Numbered from the stretch's first letter, positions 9,102 through 18,593 are shown. The stretch is 44,829 nt of DNA from Candidatus Daviesbacteria bacterium (GCA_016198275.1 JACQIX010000023.1:1-44829), one strand, 5' to 3'. Translations and numbers: made by a program. The notes: generated from the letters alone by a model not told the origin.

Positions 9102-11327
9102 TTACTCTCCTACCATCTCAAAAGTGGAACCAGTAGAATTTTTGGAAACCTCAATTCTTACTGGGAATTCATCTTTCAGCTCTTCAATATGAGTCACAAT
9201 CAATATTTTTTCAAAATCGTCTTTGATTGCATCAATAGATTCAATAAGTCTGGCTCGGCCCGGTGCATCCTGAGATCCGAATCCTTCATCTATCACCAAA
9301 AATTGTAATTTGGCGCCGGCCCGCTGGGTTAATAATTTTGATATAGCCAACCTGATAGCAAAATTTACCCTGAACTCCTCACCTCCTGAAAAAAGTTCAT
9401 AAGGCCGTTTGCCCATTTCATCAGAAATATTAATATCTAAAGTTTCCACAATTCCTTTTTCTCCTGACTCCAGTTTGGTTTTGGTTTCCCTTTGGGTTTG
9501 CAGACTGACTTTCATTCTACCTTCTGTCAAATTATCCAATAACTTGTTTGCTTCGTCCTCAATCTCGGGAATTGCTGTTTCAATAATCATGGCCTGTATC
9601 CCTTTTTTGCCAAAAGCCAAAGCTAACTGTTCAAAAATTTGCTTTTCTTTTTGCAGTTTACTTTTTTGCTGATGTTTTTGAGAAGCTAGTTGTTCCAACT
9701 GTTTAGTCCGGGATACCAATTGTTTTGCTTCACCAAACTGCCTCTCAAGCTCCAAAGCTTTTTGAGACAGTTCAATTCTAATAGTTTCCTGGGCAATTAA
9801 TCTTTTTTGAACCTCTTTTAATTTATTTTCAAATATCAGCAGTTGCTCCAACTCTTTTTGTCCGCTGGTTAAATGTTTAACCTTAATATCATAAATTTTC
9901 TTTAAATCCAAAATAGCCTCCTGGTGCGTTTTTACCCCAGTCTCTGCCTGAGCAAGTTTGATGAATAAATTTTGATAGTTATCTAATTGCAAGATTTGAT
10001 CCCTAATTTTTGTCCAATGTTTTGTTTGTTCCTCCAATATCTTAACTTCTTTTTCTAAATAATTAACTTTAGATTCCTCTGGTAACACTACAGACTGGTA
10101 TTTTTGCAACTTCTCCTTTAATTTAAGTATTTGAACTTCGTTTTTATTAATGGAATCTTTATTTTTTAGTAAAATTTGTTCGTTCTTATCTTTTCCAATC
10201 ATCTGGCCGCAAGTGGGACAAGTCTGTTGGTTGAGATTTAGATGATTGATCTGAGTTTGTATTTGTTCATTTTCAGTCTCCAGTTTTTTTAATTCAATCT
10301 CGATAACCTTTATGGCAATTTGTCTTTTTTCTTCCCTACTGATCAAAATTTTTTGAACTGCAGCTAGTTCGTCTTTAACCTTAATAAGTTGCGACCTTTT
10401 TGTTTCTAAATTACTTTTTTCTTGCTGTAATTTTTGCAGTTTTTGATAATTTTCTTCAATAGTGATTTTTTGCTTTAAAATATCCTCAAACTCCCCCTTT
10501 GCTTTTTCATTAAGAGAGATTAGCAATTTAAAGTCTGTTAAATCTTTTTCAATTTTTTCAATTTGAATCTTTTTTTCTTCAAAAGATTTGATGGCAGAAA
10601 TGATTGTTTGATGTTTAAATTGGATTTTTTTAATTAGTTCTTCGCATTCTTGAAGATCCGCTTTCACTTTTTTAGCTTCTTGCTCAGCAACAGATAATTT
10701 TTTTTCCCTGTCCTCTTTTTGTGAAAGTTCTGCCTCAATTTCCAAAAGCTGATAATCTAGGAGAGATAAATTAGTTTGCGCATCCTTGGCTTTTTCTTTA
10801 GCCTTTTCTTCCAGAAGGTCATAATGATCCAATCTTAAGATTTCTGTTAAAATTCTTTTGCGTTCAGTTGGGCCTTTAGTGGTAAATTCATCTGCGTGTC
10901 CTTGTCTAAGATAAGAAGAGCTGGTAAAAGTTTCAAAAGTTAAATGCAAGGTTTGGATAATTTTTTCTTGGGTAGCTTTGATAGTGCCTTCAGTTAAGTT
11001 ATGAAGTGGTGAACCACTCCAAAATTCTAAGGCTGTGGAACCGCCGCCTTTTTTGCTACGCCTTCTTTTAACTGTATAAAGATGGCCGTCAAGCTCAAAA
11101 GAGAATTCAACCTGCATATTATCAGCTCCCATGTGAATTAAGACGTCAGATGACTCACCTGACCGGGAATTTCCCCAAATACACCAGGTGATAGCATCTA
11201 AAAGTGATGATTTGCCAGCCCCATTCAGCCCGGAAATTGCAGCTAGCTTAAATTTGGTAAAATCCAATTCCGGCGGATTTTCACTAAAACTGGTAAAATT
11301 TGAAAGCTTAAGATTTACCGGTACCAT
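9102..11327 (-). CDS. sbcC: SbcC/Rad50-type ATPase
   Basis: Walker A GLNGAGKSSLLDAI, coiled coils, zinc hook CPTCGQ, C-terminal LFSGGEEFRVNFAIRLAIS and Walker B LVIDEGFGSQD. Confidence 0.93.
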   Translation of the reverse strand: MVPVNLKLSNFTSFSENPPELDFTKFKLAAISGLNGAGKSSLLDAITWCIWGNSRSGESSDVLIHMGADNMQVEFSFELDGHLYTVKRRRSKKGGGSTALEFWSGSPLHNLTEGTIKATQEKIIQTLHLTFETFTSSSYLRQGHADEFTTKGPTERKRILTEILRLDHYDLLEEKAKEKAKDAQTNLSLLDYQLLEIEAELSQKEDREKKLSVAEQEAKKVKADLQECEELIKKIQFKHQTIISAIKSFEEKKIQIEKIEKDLTDFKLLISLNEKAKGEFEDILKQKITIEENYQKLQKLQQEKSNLETKRSQLIKVKDELAAVQKILISREEKRQIAIKVIEIELKKLETENEQIQTQINHLNLNQQTCPTCGQMIGKDKNEQILLKNKDSINKNEVQILKLKEKLQKYQSVVLPEESKVNYLEKEVKILEEQTKHWTKIRDQILQLDNYQNLFIKLAQAETGVKTHQEAILDLKKIYDIKVKHLTSGQKELEQLLIFENKLKEVQKRLIAQETIRIELSQKALELERQFGEAKQLVSRTKQLEQLASQKHQQKSKLQKEKQIFEQLALAFGKKGIQAMIIETAIPEIEDEANKLLDNLTEGRMKVSLQTQRETKTKLESGEKGIVETLDINISDEMGKRPYELFSGGEEFRVNFAIRLAISKLLTQRAGAKLQFLVIDEGFGSQDAPGRARLIESIDAIKDDFEKILIVTHIEELKDEFPVRIEVSKNSTGSTFEMVGE

Positions 11328-11356
11328 ATATCATAAGAAAAAAATTATAAGGCTCA

Positions 11357-11764
11357 TTAGGATTTTGATAAATATTTCCTTAAGGCTTCAACAATTTTTT
11401 TGGTAGGTTTAATAGGAGAATTTAGTACTTCTTCTATAATCATCCATTCTAACCTATTTCCGCTATCCAGTATTTTTTCAGGTAGCTCTCCTTGCCATTT
11501 GGTAATAAGAAAGGGGACTATAATTTGATTATTAAGTCCTAATATTTGCTCCTCTTTAGGCAAGACTATAAATTCCAAAGGAATTACTCCTAATTCCTCA
11601 AAAACTTCCCTTTTTAGCGCCTGCTCTATTGTTTCAAAATCTTCAACGCCTCCGCCGGGAATTAATGTCTGCCATTCTGAATAGTTTTCCAGTAACCTTT
11701 TTTCGGTTAGTATTTTTTCTCCATCCGTAAATACACAGATCACAACCTTGGCTCGTTTTTTCAT
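11357..11764 (-). CDS. NUDIX hydrolase
   Basis: Nudix box-like GGGVEDFETIEQALKREVFEELGV. Confidence 0.85.
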   Translation of the reverse strand: MKKRAKVVICVFTDGEKILTEKRLLENYSEWQTLIPGGGVEDFETIEQALKREVFEELGVIPLEFIVLPKEEQILGLNNQIIVPFLITKWQGELPEKILDSGNRLEWMIIEEVLNSPIKPTKKIVEALRKYLSKS

Positions 11765-11767
11765 GAT

Positions 11768-12982
11768 TTAATTTTCAAAAAGTTGAGCGGCATATTTTTC
11801 CAATTCTTGCTGTCTTTGCGGGGGATATTTTTTAAATTGAAAATATTTTCTTAAAGCATCAGTTGGGGTGAGAGTTTCCACCTGCTCTTTCCCATAAAAT
11901 CTGACTCTTTCTATTCTTTCGACATTTTTGGAAATTCCGGCAATAAAATTGGCTGAAGATAAGGCTTTTTTAATTTTATCCATCTGGATTTCTTTTTCGC
12001 AATCCCTGGGGATGTTGATAATAACTCTGACTATTTTGTCTTCGATCTGATGATTTTTTATTTCAGCCAGGATAGTTTGGGTAGGATCCGGGTCATTTCC
12101 TTTTAAATCAACAGTGATTGTTAGAAACTGGCGGGCATTAGTGGTCAGAAATTGAAAAGTTACTTCATAGTTGTTGTGCATGTGCGAGAGATTTTTCGTT
12201 TCACTCAGAGTGACAATTATAATTCCTTTTTCTTCTTTTTCTTCTCCAAAATCTATTCTTTGAGGGGAGCCGGAATAAACAATCAGCGGGTTTTTCCCTA
12301 AAACCTGATGTTTATGAATATGTCCTAAAGCCACATAACTAAGTTTCTTATCTTGCAGTAAAGGTAAGGGGATGGTTACATCATTGGCAATCGCCAACCC
12401 TTTTTCCGACCCATAAGCAGCTCCCTCCACTTCGGTATGTGATAAAAGGATGGCAGGGGAGTTGGTAGTGATTTGATCATACAACAGTTTTAATTTTTCA
12501 GCAATAGTTTTATAGTCATTTTTATGCAGCCAGGGCAAAGTGACAATTTGTAAAATTCCTGATTTGGTGGGGATGTTTAAAAGCTCAGGTTTTCTGGATA
12601 CCCAGACATTGTCTATTTCCAAGGCCGAATAAATATCCAAAGTATTGGCTTTACCTTCGGCATTGGGAGTATCATGATTTCCCACAACCAAAACTACTGG
12701 TATTTTTTTAGCCAAGCGTCTGATTCTTTCACCAAAGCCTCTTTGCTGGGTGGGATTTGGATCACGGGTTTTATAGGCATCTCCGGCAAAAACTACGGCG
12801 TCAACCTCTTCCTCAAAAGCCTTTTCTAAAATAAAATCAAAAGTTTTAAAAAAATCCAAAAGACGGGTGGAAAGCCCGGTTTTCGGATCCAATTTGGTAT
12901 AATTTTCCATGCCGATATGTAAGTCTGAGAAGTGGAGAAGTTTCATTGGAGAAATTATATCTGAGCAACAACCATTTGACAA
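11768..12982 (-). CDS. sbcD: SbcD/Mre11-type exonuclease
   Basis: LLHFSDLHIGM, FAGDAYKTRDPNP, VVGNHDTPN, ALGHIHKHQV motifs; start may be the internal MKLLHFSDLH. Confidence 0.93.
   Translation of the reverse strand: MSNGCCSDIISPMKLLHFSDLHIGMENYTKLDPKTGLSTRLLDFFKTFDFILEKAFEEEVDAVVFAGDAYKTRDPNPTQQRGFGERIRRLAKKIPVVLVVGNHDTPNAEGKANTLDIYSALEIDNVWVSRKPELLNIPTKSGILQIVTLPWLHKNDYKTIAEKLKLLYDQITTNSPAILLSHTEVEGAAYGSEKGLAIANDVTIPLPLLQDKKLSYVALGHIHKHQVLGKNPLIVYSGSPQRIDFGEEKEEKGIIIVTLSETKNLSHMHNNYEVTFQFLTTNARQFLTITVDLKGNDPDPTQTILAEIKNHQIEDKIVRVIINIPRDCEKEIQMDKIKKALSSANFIAGISKNVERIERVRFYGKEQVETLTPTDALRKYFQFKKYPPQRQQELEKYAAQLFEN
12188..12214 (-). repeat. Dispersed repeat inside sbcD
   Basis: Minus strand GTCACTCTGAGTGAAACGAAAAATCTC; 21/27 identical to 37858-37884. 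Confidence 0.85.
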
Positions 12983-13042
12983 ATAAGCGAAAATTTGATA
13001 AATTTTTAAAAATTTATCATCAGATTTAAAAAAAGGACAATC

Positions 13043-13324
13043 ATGGCTGAAAAATTTCTCGATAAATTTGGAGAAGATAGAGAAGGTTTTTATAACCTAG
13101 CTCAAAACACATTAACCGGTGAAAAATTCAGGCCCTTTGATTTTGACAGCAGAGAAGAGAAAGATAAACTGGTGGTGGAGAGTAGAAAGACAGTGGCAAT
13201 GAGAACAGGTGAAATTCCCTGTCCGATACCTGATCCCAGAAGGGAAGGTAAACATTTAGGACCAAGAAAACCTCGTGAAGGTCATCACAAAGATCCAGAT
13301 ACCGGAAGAAGAGCCCCATTTTAA
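13043..13324 (+). CDS. Small charged hypothetical protein
   Basis: 93 aa ORF with plausible upstream spacing; no recognised domain. Confidence 0.5.
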   Translation: MAEKFLDKFGEDREGFYNLAQNTLTGEKFRPFDFDSREEKDKLVVESRKTVAMRTGEIPCPIPDPRREGKHLGPRKPREGHHKDPDTGRRAPF

Positions 13325-13343
13325 AATTGCCACGACTGGTACA

Positions 13344-14468
13344 ATGGGTGTCATGTTTAACCTTAGACTCCAAAAACTTCGGGAAAAATTAAAAAAGGCA
13401 AACTTGGGGGCAGTATTAATTGCTGATGTTGCCAATATTACTTATTTAACAGGCTATGAGAATTTTTCTCTCTACGAAAGAGAAGCTTATTTGCTAGTTG
13501 GTGGTAATTTCCAATATATTATCACTGACGGTAGGTATTCTGAGGTTATAAAAAAACAAGTCCCCCACTTTAAGCTTTTCGAAAGGAGTCACCAAAACCC
13601 GACTGAAAAATTATTTCAGGATTTAAAAAAGCAAATTAAAATTTTGGGCATTGAAGAAAATGAACTAACAGTTTTAGAGTACAAATCATTGACTAAACAC
13701 TTTCAAAAAACCAAACATTTTGATACTGATAAATTAAGAAATATCAAGACTGATCAAGAAATCAAAAAAATAGCCAAAGCCTGTAAGTTGGGAGATTTAG
13801 CCTTTAAATACATTTTAAAAAAAATTAAATTTGGGATCACTGAGGAAGAAATTGCCAATGAATTGGAAAAATTTATTAAACAAGAAGGGGCTCAACTTTC
13901 ATTTCCTCCAATTGTAGCTTTTGGTAAAAATTCATCTATCCCTCATCATCAGACGGGAAACACCAAAATAGGTCCTTCGACTCGCTTCGCTCGCTCAGGA
14001 CGAGAAGGACTAATCATACTTCTCGATTTCGGCGTGAAATTTGAAAATTATTGTTCTGATATGACCAGAACGACTTTCTTTGGTTCTCCTTCAATTAAAC
14101 AAAGAGAAATTTATCAGACAGTTTTGGTAGCCCAACATGAAGCTATAAAGTTTTTAAATAACCAAATAAAATTTGGCAAAAAAATCACAGGTGCAATGGT
14201 AGATAAAATAGCCAGAAATTATATTATCGAAAAAGGTTACTCCTCCATCCCGCATTCTTTGGGCCATGGTATAGGGTTAAAAGTTCATGAGCACCCTTCC
14301 GTCTCGCCTAAAAGCAAAGATGAATTAATAGAAGGGATGGTTTTTTCTATAGAACCTGGAATATATATACCTGATTTAGGTGGAGTAAGGATAGAGGATT
14401 TATTTGTTTTGGAAAAAACAGGTTTGAGACAATTGACTACTTCCGCAAAAGAGATAATTCAGTTATAA
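13344..14468 (+). CDS. Xaa-Pro aminopeptidase (M24 family)
   Basis: Creatinase-type N-domain and M24 motifs (LDFGVKFENYCSDMTRT, HSLGHGIGLKVHEHP, GMVFSIEPGIY); the track ORF starts at 13275 but the Met at 13344 is a more likely start. Confidence 0.9.
   Translation: MGVMFNLRLQKLREKLKKANLGAVLIADVANITYLTGYENFSLYEREAYLLVGGNFQYIITDGRYSEVIKKQVPHFKLFERSHQNPTEKLFQDLKKQIKILGIEENELTVLEYKSLTKHFQKTKHFDTDKLRNIKTDQEIKKIAKACKLGDLAFKYILKKIKFGITEEEIANELEKFIKQEGAQLSFPPIVAFGKNSSIPHHQTGNTKIGPSTRFARSGREGLIILLDFGVKFENYCSDMTRTTFFGSPSIKQREIYQTVLVAQHEAIKFLNNQIKFGKKITGAMVDKIARNYIIEKGYSSIPHSLGHGIGLKVHEHPSVSPKSKDELIEGMVFSIEPGIYIPDLGGVRIEDLFVLEKTGLRQLTTSAKEIIQL
13972..14010 (+). repeat. Inverted-repeat element inside Xaa-Pro aminopeptidase gene
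   Basis: gtccttcgactcgcttcgctcgctcaggacgagaaggac; 28-nt core matches 24/28 to 40571-40598 reversed. Confidence 0.9.
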
Positions 14469-14481
14469 TAACTGTTACATT

Positions 14482-15099
14482 ATGGATAAGTGGAACCAAC
14501 TGGCAAGTAAGGAAAGCATAGATAAAACAATTAAGGCTTTAAAGGTTAGCGGTATTGATGCCAGGTTTGTAAAAAATAGCCAACAGGTAAAAAAAGCAGT
14601 CCTTGAAATTTTGCCGGAAGGCAGCGAAGTGATGACAATGAGTTCTAAGACATTAGATACCATCGGTTTATCTGAAGAAATTAATAAACAGGATGGCAAA
14701 TTTAAGCCGGTTAGGGATAAGCTTTATGCTATGAACCAGCAAACTCAAGCTCAGGAAATGAATAAACTGGGAGCAGCACCCCAGTATGCTTTGGGAAGTG
14801 TGCATGCAGTCACTGAAGATGGTCATGTTTTGATTGCGTCTAACACAGGTAGCCAGTTGCCGGCTTATGCTTATGCAGCGCTGCACGTGATCTGGGTGGT
14901 TGGGGCGCAAAAAATTGTCAAAAATGTTTCGGAGGGGATGAAGAGAATTTATGAATATGTTTTACCTTTGGAATCCGAGAGGGCGAAAAAAGCATATGGT
15001 GTGCCGGGCAGCAATGTCAGTAAACTTTTAATTGTCAGCAAAGAAATAAACCCAGGCAGGATTAGCTTAATTTTAGTAAATGAAAAATTAGGTTTTTAA
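14482..15099 (+). CDS. LUD-domain (LutC/YkgG-like) protein
   Basis: Conserved LUD-like pattern: ASKESIDKTIKALKVSGIDARFVKNSQQVKKAVLEILPEGSEVMTMSSKTLDTIGL...GSVHAVTEDGHVLIASNTGSQLP. Confidence 0.85.
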   Translation: MDKWNQLASKESIDKTIKALKVSGIDARFVKNSQQVKKAVLEILPEGSEVMTMSSKTLDTIGLSEEINKQDGKFKPVRDKLYAMNQQTQAQEMNKLGAAPQYALGSVHAVTEDGHVLIASNTGSQLPAYAYAALHVIWVVGAQKIVKNVSEGMKRIYEYVLPLESERAKKAYGVPGSNVSKLLIVSKEINPGRISLILVNEKLGF

Positions 15100-15653
15100 A
15101 CACGGTACAGCCAAAAAATTCCAGCCCCTTTAATATTCTTCGAGAAATCAATTTCTTTTGAAAGGTCTATTTTTCTATAAGGTTTCCAGTTTGGGAAATG
15201 ATAAGTTTGGGTGATTACAGTGGACCCCTTTTTTAATTCTTTTTTTAATTTCTCCTCTAATTTTTTAACCCCTTTTGGTAAAAGGTAAATATAAATTATA
15301 TCAGCCTTAGCATAAGACCTATTAAAAATATTATTATGATAGAAATTTATACTTCCACCCTTGGGGTGGAAAGCTAAAGTTTTAGATTTATATTTTGCAT
15401 ATAGTATTCTTAAAAATGATTGTTCGACACCATAAGTTTCAGCCCCCATCTTTGCAGCCTCTATTACTACTCTACCGTCTCCGGATCCTAATTCATAAAA
15501 CTTCCCCCCCTTTTTAACTCCTGCCAGTTTTAAGATTTTTTTAATGTTTTCCATTTTGGTGGGAACAAAAGGAGCATCAGAACCAGCAAACCAGGATAAT
15601 CCGATTAGGCAACCTATTAATATACCTCCGGAGATAATGAGAGTTAGATCCAT
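15096..15653 (-). CDS. SAM-dependent methyltransferase-like protein with N-terminal TM
   Basis: KKGGKFYELGSGDGRVVIEAAKMGAETYGVE motif I. Confidence 0.85.
   Translation of the reverse strand: MDLTLIISGGILIGCLIGLSWFAGSDAPFVPTKMENIKKILKLAGVKKGGKFYELGSGDGRVVIEAAKMGAETYGVEQSFLRILYAKYKSKTLAFHPKGGSINFYHNNIFNRSYAKADIIYIYLLPKGVKKLEEKLKKELKKGSTVITQTYHFPNWKPYRKIDLSKEIDFSKNIKGAGIFWLYRV
15353..15371 (-). repeat. Palindromic element inside methyltransferase gene, encoding FHPKGG
   Basis: Minus strand TTCCACCCCAAGGGTGGAA identical to 34165-34183. Confidence 0.95.
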
Positions 15654-15729
15654 TTAGGCAATTCCATATAATTTTCCAGACGGACCTTATAGTCTATCTT
15701 TTAGTAAAAATCTCATCGATTATAACCTC

Positions 15730-15821
15730 TTGTAAGATTTCAGTCAAAATTGAGAATAATTTTGCAATGTTTTGAAGCTAGAACATTGCAAAATAGTGCA
15801 TAATAATATTTAAATCTTACA
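15730..15821. repeat. Nested inverted-repeat intergenic element
   Basis: Outer arms TGTAAGATTT (15731-15740)/AAATCTTACA (15812-15821); inner arms ATTTTGCAATGTT (15759-15771)/AACATTGCAAAAT (15782-15794). Confidence 0.88.
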
Positions 15822-15825
15822 CAAT

Positions 15826-16851
15826 CTACTTATTTAGCAGTTTTAGTAGATAAATTTTTACAAGAGTCAACTTATCGATAGCTGTAAACAAGATATAAAT
15901 TGGCCAGTCAAAAACAAGATCATATGTTCCAATATATTCCACCAATTGGCCACCATACCCTTGCTTAAACCGATGGAAACCATACCAGGGATTTTTGGTA
16001 TTAGCATTTGGTCCCAAAGCTCCCCACATATCAAATCTTTTAAGGTTTAATTTTTTCCCTAATTTGATTGCTTCCCAGGCCACCAAATTATTGGCCATAA
16101 CCTGCTGGTAAGCTTTAGAAGAGCCACCGTATGGATAATAGAGTGTATCTTTAAAATTCAAAAGCAGCCAGGCAGTGGTCGGATGTCGGATATCAGATCC
16201 CGAAGGTCGGTAAAACGCAATTAATAATCTGGCCATATTATTAGCTTTCAATATTTCCCAGACTTTTCGATGATATTGCTCGTTATGACCATAATAGCCT
16301 TGGCGTACGCATGTCTCAAAGTAGAGTTTTGAATAAATCTTAAAAGCTTCATCATCTACTCTTTCTTCCACCTTTACCCCATGTTTTTGGGCCACTTTAA
16401 TGTTATATCTGGTTTTGGGATGCATATCTTTTAGGAGTTGGTCTTCGGATTTAGTCAGGTCTAAAATGAAATTGTATCTGGTAAAAAGAGACTTAGGGGA
16501 TTTCTTGAACAAATTGTATATTTGATATTTGATATTTGAAATTTCTATATCTGGTTCTACCTTAATAAAAGCACAATTATAATCCTTGCTGATTTTTGTT
16601 AAATCCTCTGCCAACTCTTTATCAGGAAATGGACCTTTGGGTAAGTAACCGACATATTTTTTGGTAAAAGGAATTTGGTGTAAGGTTAATTGAAAAACCT
16701 TAGATAATTTATTATTTTGATAAGTACCAAATCTTAAAAGTTTGGTGCCAACAGCTTTTCTAAACTGTCCCCACTCCCAAGACTGCATTATATGATTTAC
16801 TAATTTTTTGTATTGAGCTTTTTGTTTCTCTGTAATTAATTGTAAATTCAT
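15826..16851 (-). CDS. FemAB-family peptidoglycan bridge aminoacyltransferase
   Basis: SWEWGQFRKAVGTK, GYLPKGPFPD, HPKTRYNIKVAQKHGVKVEE, YPYGGSSKAYQQVMANNLVAWEAIKLGKKLNLKRFDMWG. Confidence 0.9.
   Translation of the reverse strand: MNLQLITEKQKAQYKKLVNHIMQSWEWGQFRKAVGTKLLRFGTYQNNKLSKVFQLTLHQIPFTKKYVGYLPKGPFPDKELAEDLTKISKDYNCAFIKVEPDIEISNIKYQIYNLFKKSPKSLFTRYNFILDLTKSEDQLLKDMHPKTRYNIKVAQKHGVKVEERVDDEAFKIYSKLYFETCVRQGYYGHNEQYHRKVWEILKANNMARLLIAFYRPSGSDIRHPTTAWLLLNFKDTLYYPYGGSSKAYQQVMANNLVAWEAIKLGKKLNLKRFDMWGALGPNANTKNPWYGFHRFKQGYGGQLVEYIGTYDLVFDWPIYILFTAIDKLTLVKIYLLKLLNK
16178..16198 (-). repeat. Second heptanucleotide repeat inside femAB
   Basis: GTCGGAT GTCGGAT ATCAGAT (+ strand). Confidence 0.7.
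16519..16539 (-). repeat. Heptanucleotide tandem repeat inside femAB
   Basis: TATTTGA x3 perfect (+ strand). Confidence 0.88.
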
Positions 16852-16938
16852 GAAGCCATTATACAGTATAAATTACATATTGGATCTTGTGGTAGCCTGA
16901 TTAAATTAGCTCAAAGAGATTGGTAGAAAGATCCAAAA

Positions 16939-17598
16939 CTAAAAAATTTGAGTTTTAGCTTTTTGGCGAAGGTCTTGGAATTTTTGGGAGAAGATTTGAG
17001 ACAGCTTTTGCTGTTTTAGGGTATCCACAGCCTCTGTTTGTTGAGAGGCAGAATCACTTGCTCTCATTTGGTCTTTATTAGCCTCGATAAATTTTGTCAC
17101 ATCTTCGGCTGAAACTGTTGCCTCTTTTTCATAAAGTTTGGTGATTGCCAGCTGGATTAATATCTGATCTTTTAAAATGGCTCGATTTTGTCCTTGTTGA
17201 GTCAGTAAACCATCCAGCGAAGTTTTACCACCGACATTTTTTTCCAGTTCGGCAATTTTTGCCTCTATTTCTGCTTGGTCGGGGATGGCGTTTCCTTTTC
17301 TGGCTTCTTCTAAAATAATTTTTTCATTAATCAGTTGATTTAAAATTTGAGTCCGGAACTGTTGATTAAGTTTGGATTGCAGCTCCAAATTTGTAATCGG
17401 TGTACCATTAACAATGGCTGCAACAAACCAGCTTTTTTTGTATATCCCAAGTATCAATAAAGCGGTAATTGCAGCTACTGCGTAAAATTTTTTAGAGGAT
17501 TTAAAATTAATAATACCTTGGGATAAATTATTTAGAAAATTATTTAATTTCCCACCAGGGATTATATTTGCATCTTCACTTTTAACTTTTTTTGCCAT
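16939..17598 (-). CDS. SurA_N-type periplasmic/extracytoplasmic chaperone-like protein
   Basis: TM helix followed by VAAIVNGTPITNLELQSKLNQQFRTQILNQLINEKIILEEARKG; track ORF extends to 17634 but MAKKVKSED is the likely start. Confidence 0.8.
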   Translation of the reverse strand: MAKKVKSEDANIIPGGKLNNFLNNLSQGIINFKSSKKFYAVAAITALLILGIYKKSWFVAAIVNGTPITNLELQSKLNQQFRTQILNQLINEKIILEEARKGNAIPDQAEIEAKIAELEKNVGGKTSLDGLLTQQGQNRAILKDQILIQLAITKLYEKEATVSAEDVTKFIEANKDQMRASDSASQQTEAVDTLKQQKLSQIFSQKFQDLRQKAKTQIF

Positions 17599-17672
17599 TG
17601 GCCGATCATAACAGAATGAATTGTATTTTGACAAGAGTTAAACTATGATTAGTTAATAATTACAAGAAAATT

Positions 17673-18593
17673 ATGCAAAAGGGTACTGCCGCTCTTTTTT
17701 TATTAATTGTAGGCTGTATAATCTTTGCAGCAATTGCTGCTTTCTACTTTTCTGGTTTGGTAAAACCACTTGTTCTGCCGGTTTCTTTCAGAACTCTAAT
17801 CCCACCTTCAAATGAACAAGTTCTTTCCTCCGGAAATGAACAAGTTCTTTCCTCCGGAAATGAAACCTTGCTTCCAACTTCAGATCCTAAGTTCCTTATT
17901 TTCAGCAGTAAAAATTTAGGGTTGGAATTTCAATATCCAATTAAAGGTTATAAAACCTTGGAGGATTCTGAAGAGGAATTTAATAAAAGAGGCAATGGGA
18001 ATTTCAGGAAAAATTTTACCGGCTACGTTGGATATGAACCAGGGAAATTTTTAGCAGCAGTAGTGCTTTTGGATACTACCAACTCTTATGAAAGCAACCC
18101 TTTGACTGTTTGGGTTTTTGATAATCCTGACAGTTTAACTTTAGATGATTGGTTTGGTAAGTATTGGTACTATCCTTTCCTTTGGGGGGTTTTTGATAAA
18201 ACCTCAAAAGGTCATGTGACACCTGATACAGAAGTTACAATCAGCGGTAAATTGTCAAAAGCTAAAGTTGTGTCTTACCAGCCGGGAGAGCCGAAATATG
18301 TTTATGCTTATCAAGATAAAAGAATGTATTTATTTAGAGTGGTTGGTAATGAGGGAGAAAATATTTTATCTTCTGTTAAATTATTTGCAGAAAACGGAAA
18401 CGAACAAAATTGTAAAGTAAGCGGATGTAGCGGACAACTTTGTATTGAGGAAGGGCAAGATGATGTTAGCACATGTGAATTTAGAGAGGACTATGCTTGT
18501 TATAAAGGCGTTAAGTGTGAAAAACAGGCAGATGGTAAATGCGGCTGGATCCAAACAGATGAGTTAACAAAATGCTTGCAAGAAAAAAAATGA
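17673..18593 (+). CDS. Membrane-anchored PsbP-like protein with C-terminal eight-cysteine cluster (array paralogue 1)
   Basis: N-terminal MQKGTAALFLLIVG leader, LGLEFQYP motif, C-terminal NCKVSGCSGQLC...TCEFREDYACYKGVKCEKQADGKCGW...KCL (8 Cys). Confidence 0.78.
   Translation: MQKGTAALFLLIVGCIIFAAIAAFYFSGLVKPLVLPVSFRTLIPPSNEQVLSSGNEQVLSSGNETLLPTSDPKFLIFSSKNLGLEFQYPIKGYKTLEDSEEEFNKRGNGNFRKNFTGYVGYEPGKFLAAVVLLDTTNSYESNPLTVWVFDNPDSLTLDDWFGKYWYYPFLWGVFDKTSKGHVTPDTEVTISGKLSKAKVVSYQPGEPKYVYAYQDKRMYLFRVVGNEGENILSSVKLFAENGNEQNCKVSGCSGQLCIEEGQDDVSTCEFREDYACYKGVKCEKQADGKCGWIQTDELTKCLQEKK
17810..17864 (+). repeat. 24-bp tandem repeat (2 copies plus partial) encoding NEQVLSSG
   Basis: aaatgaacaagttctttcctccgg at 17810-17833 and 17834-17857, then partial aaatgaa. 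Confidence 0.95.
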
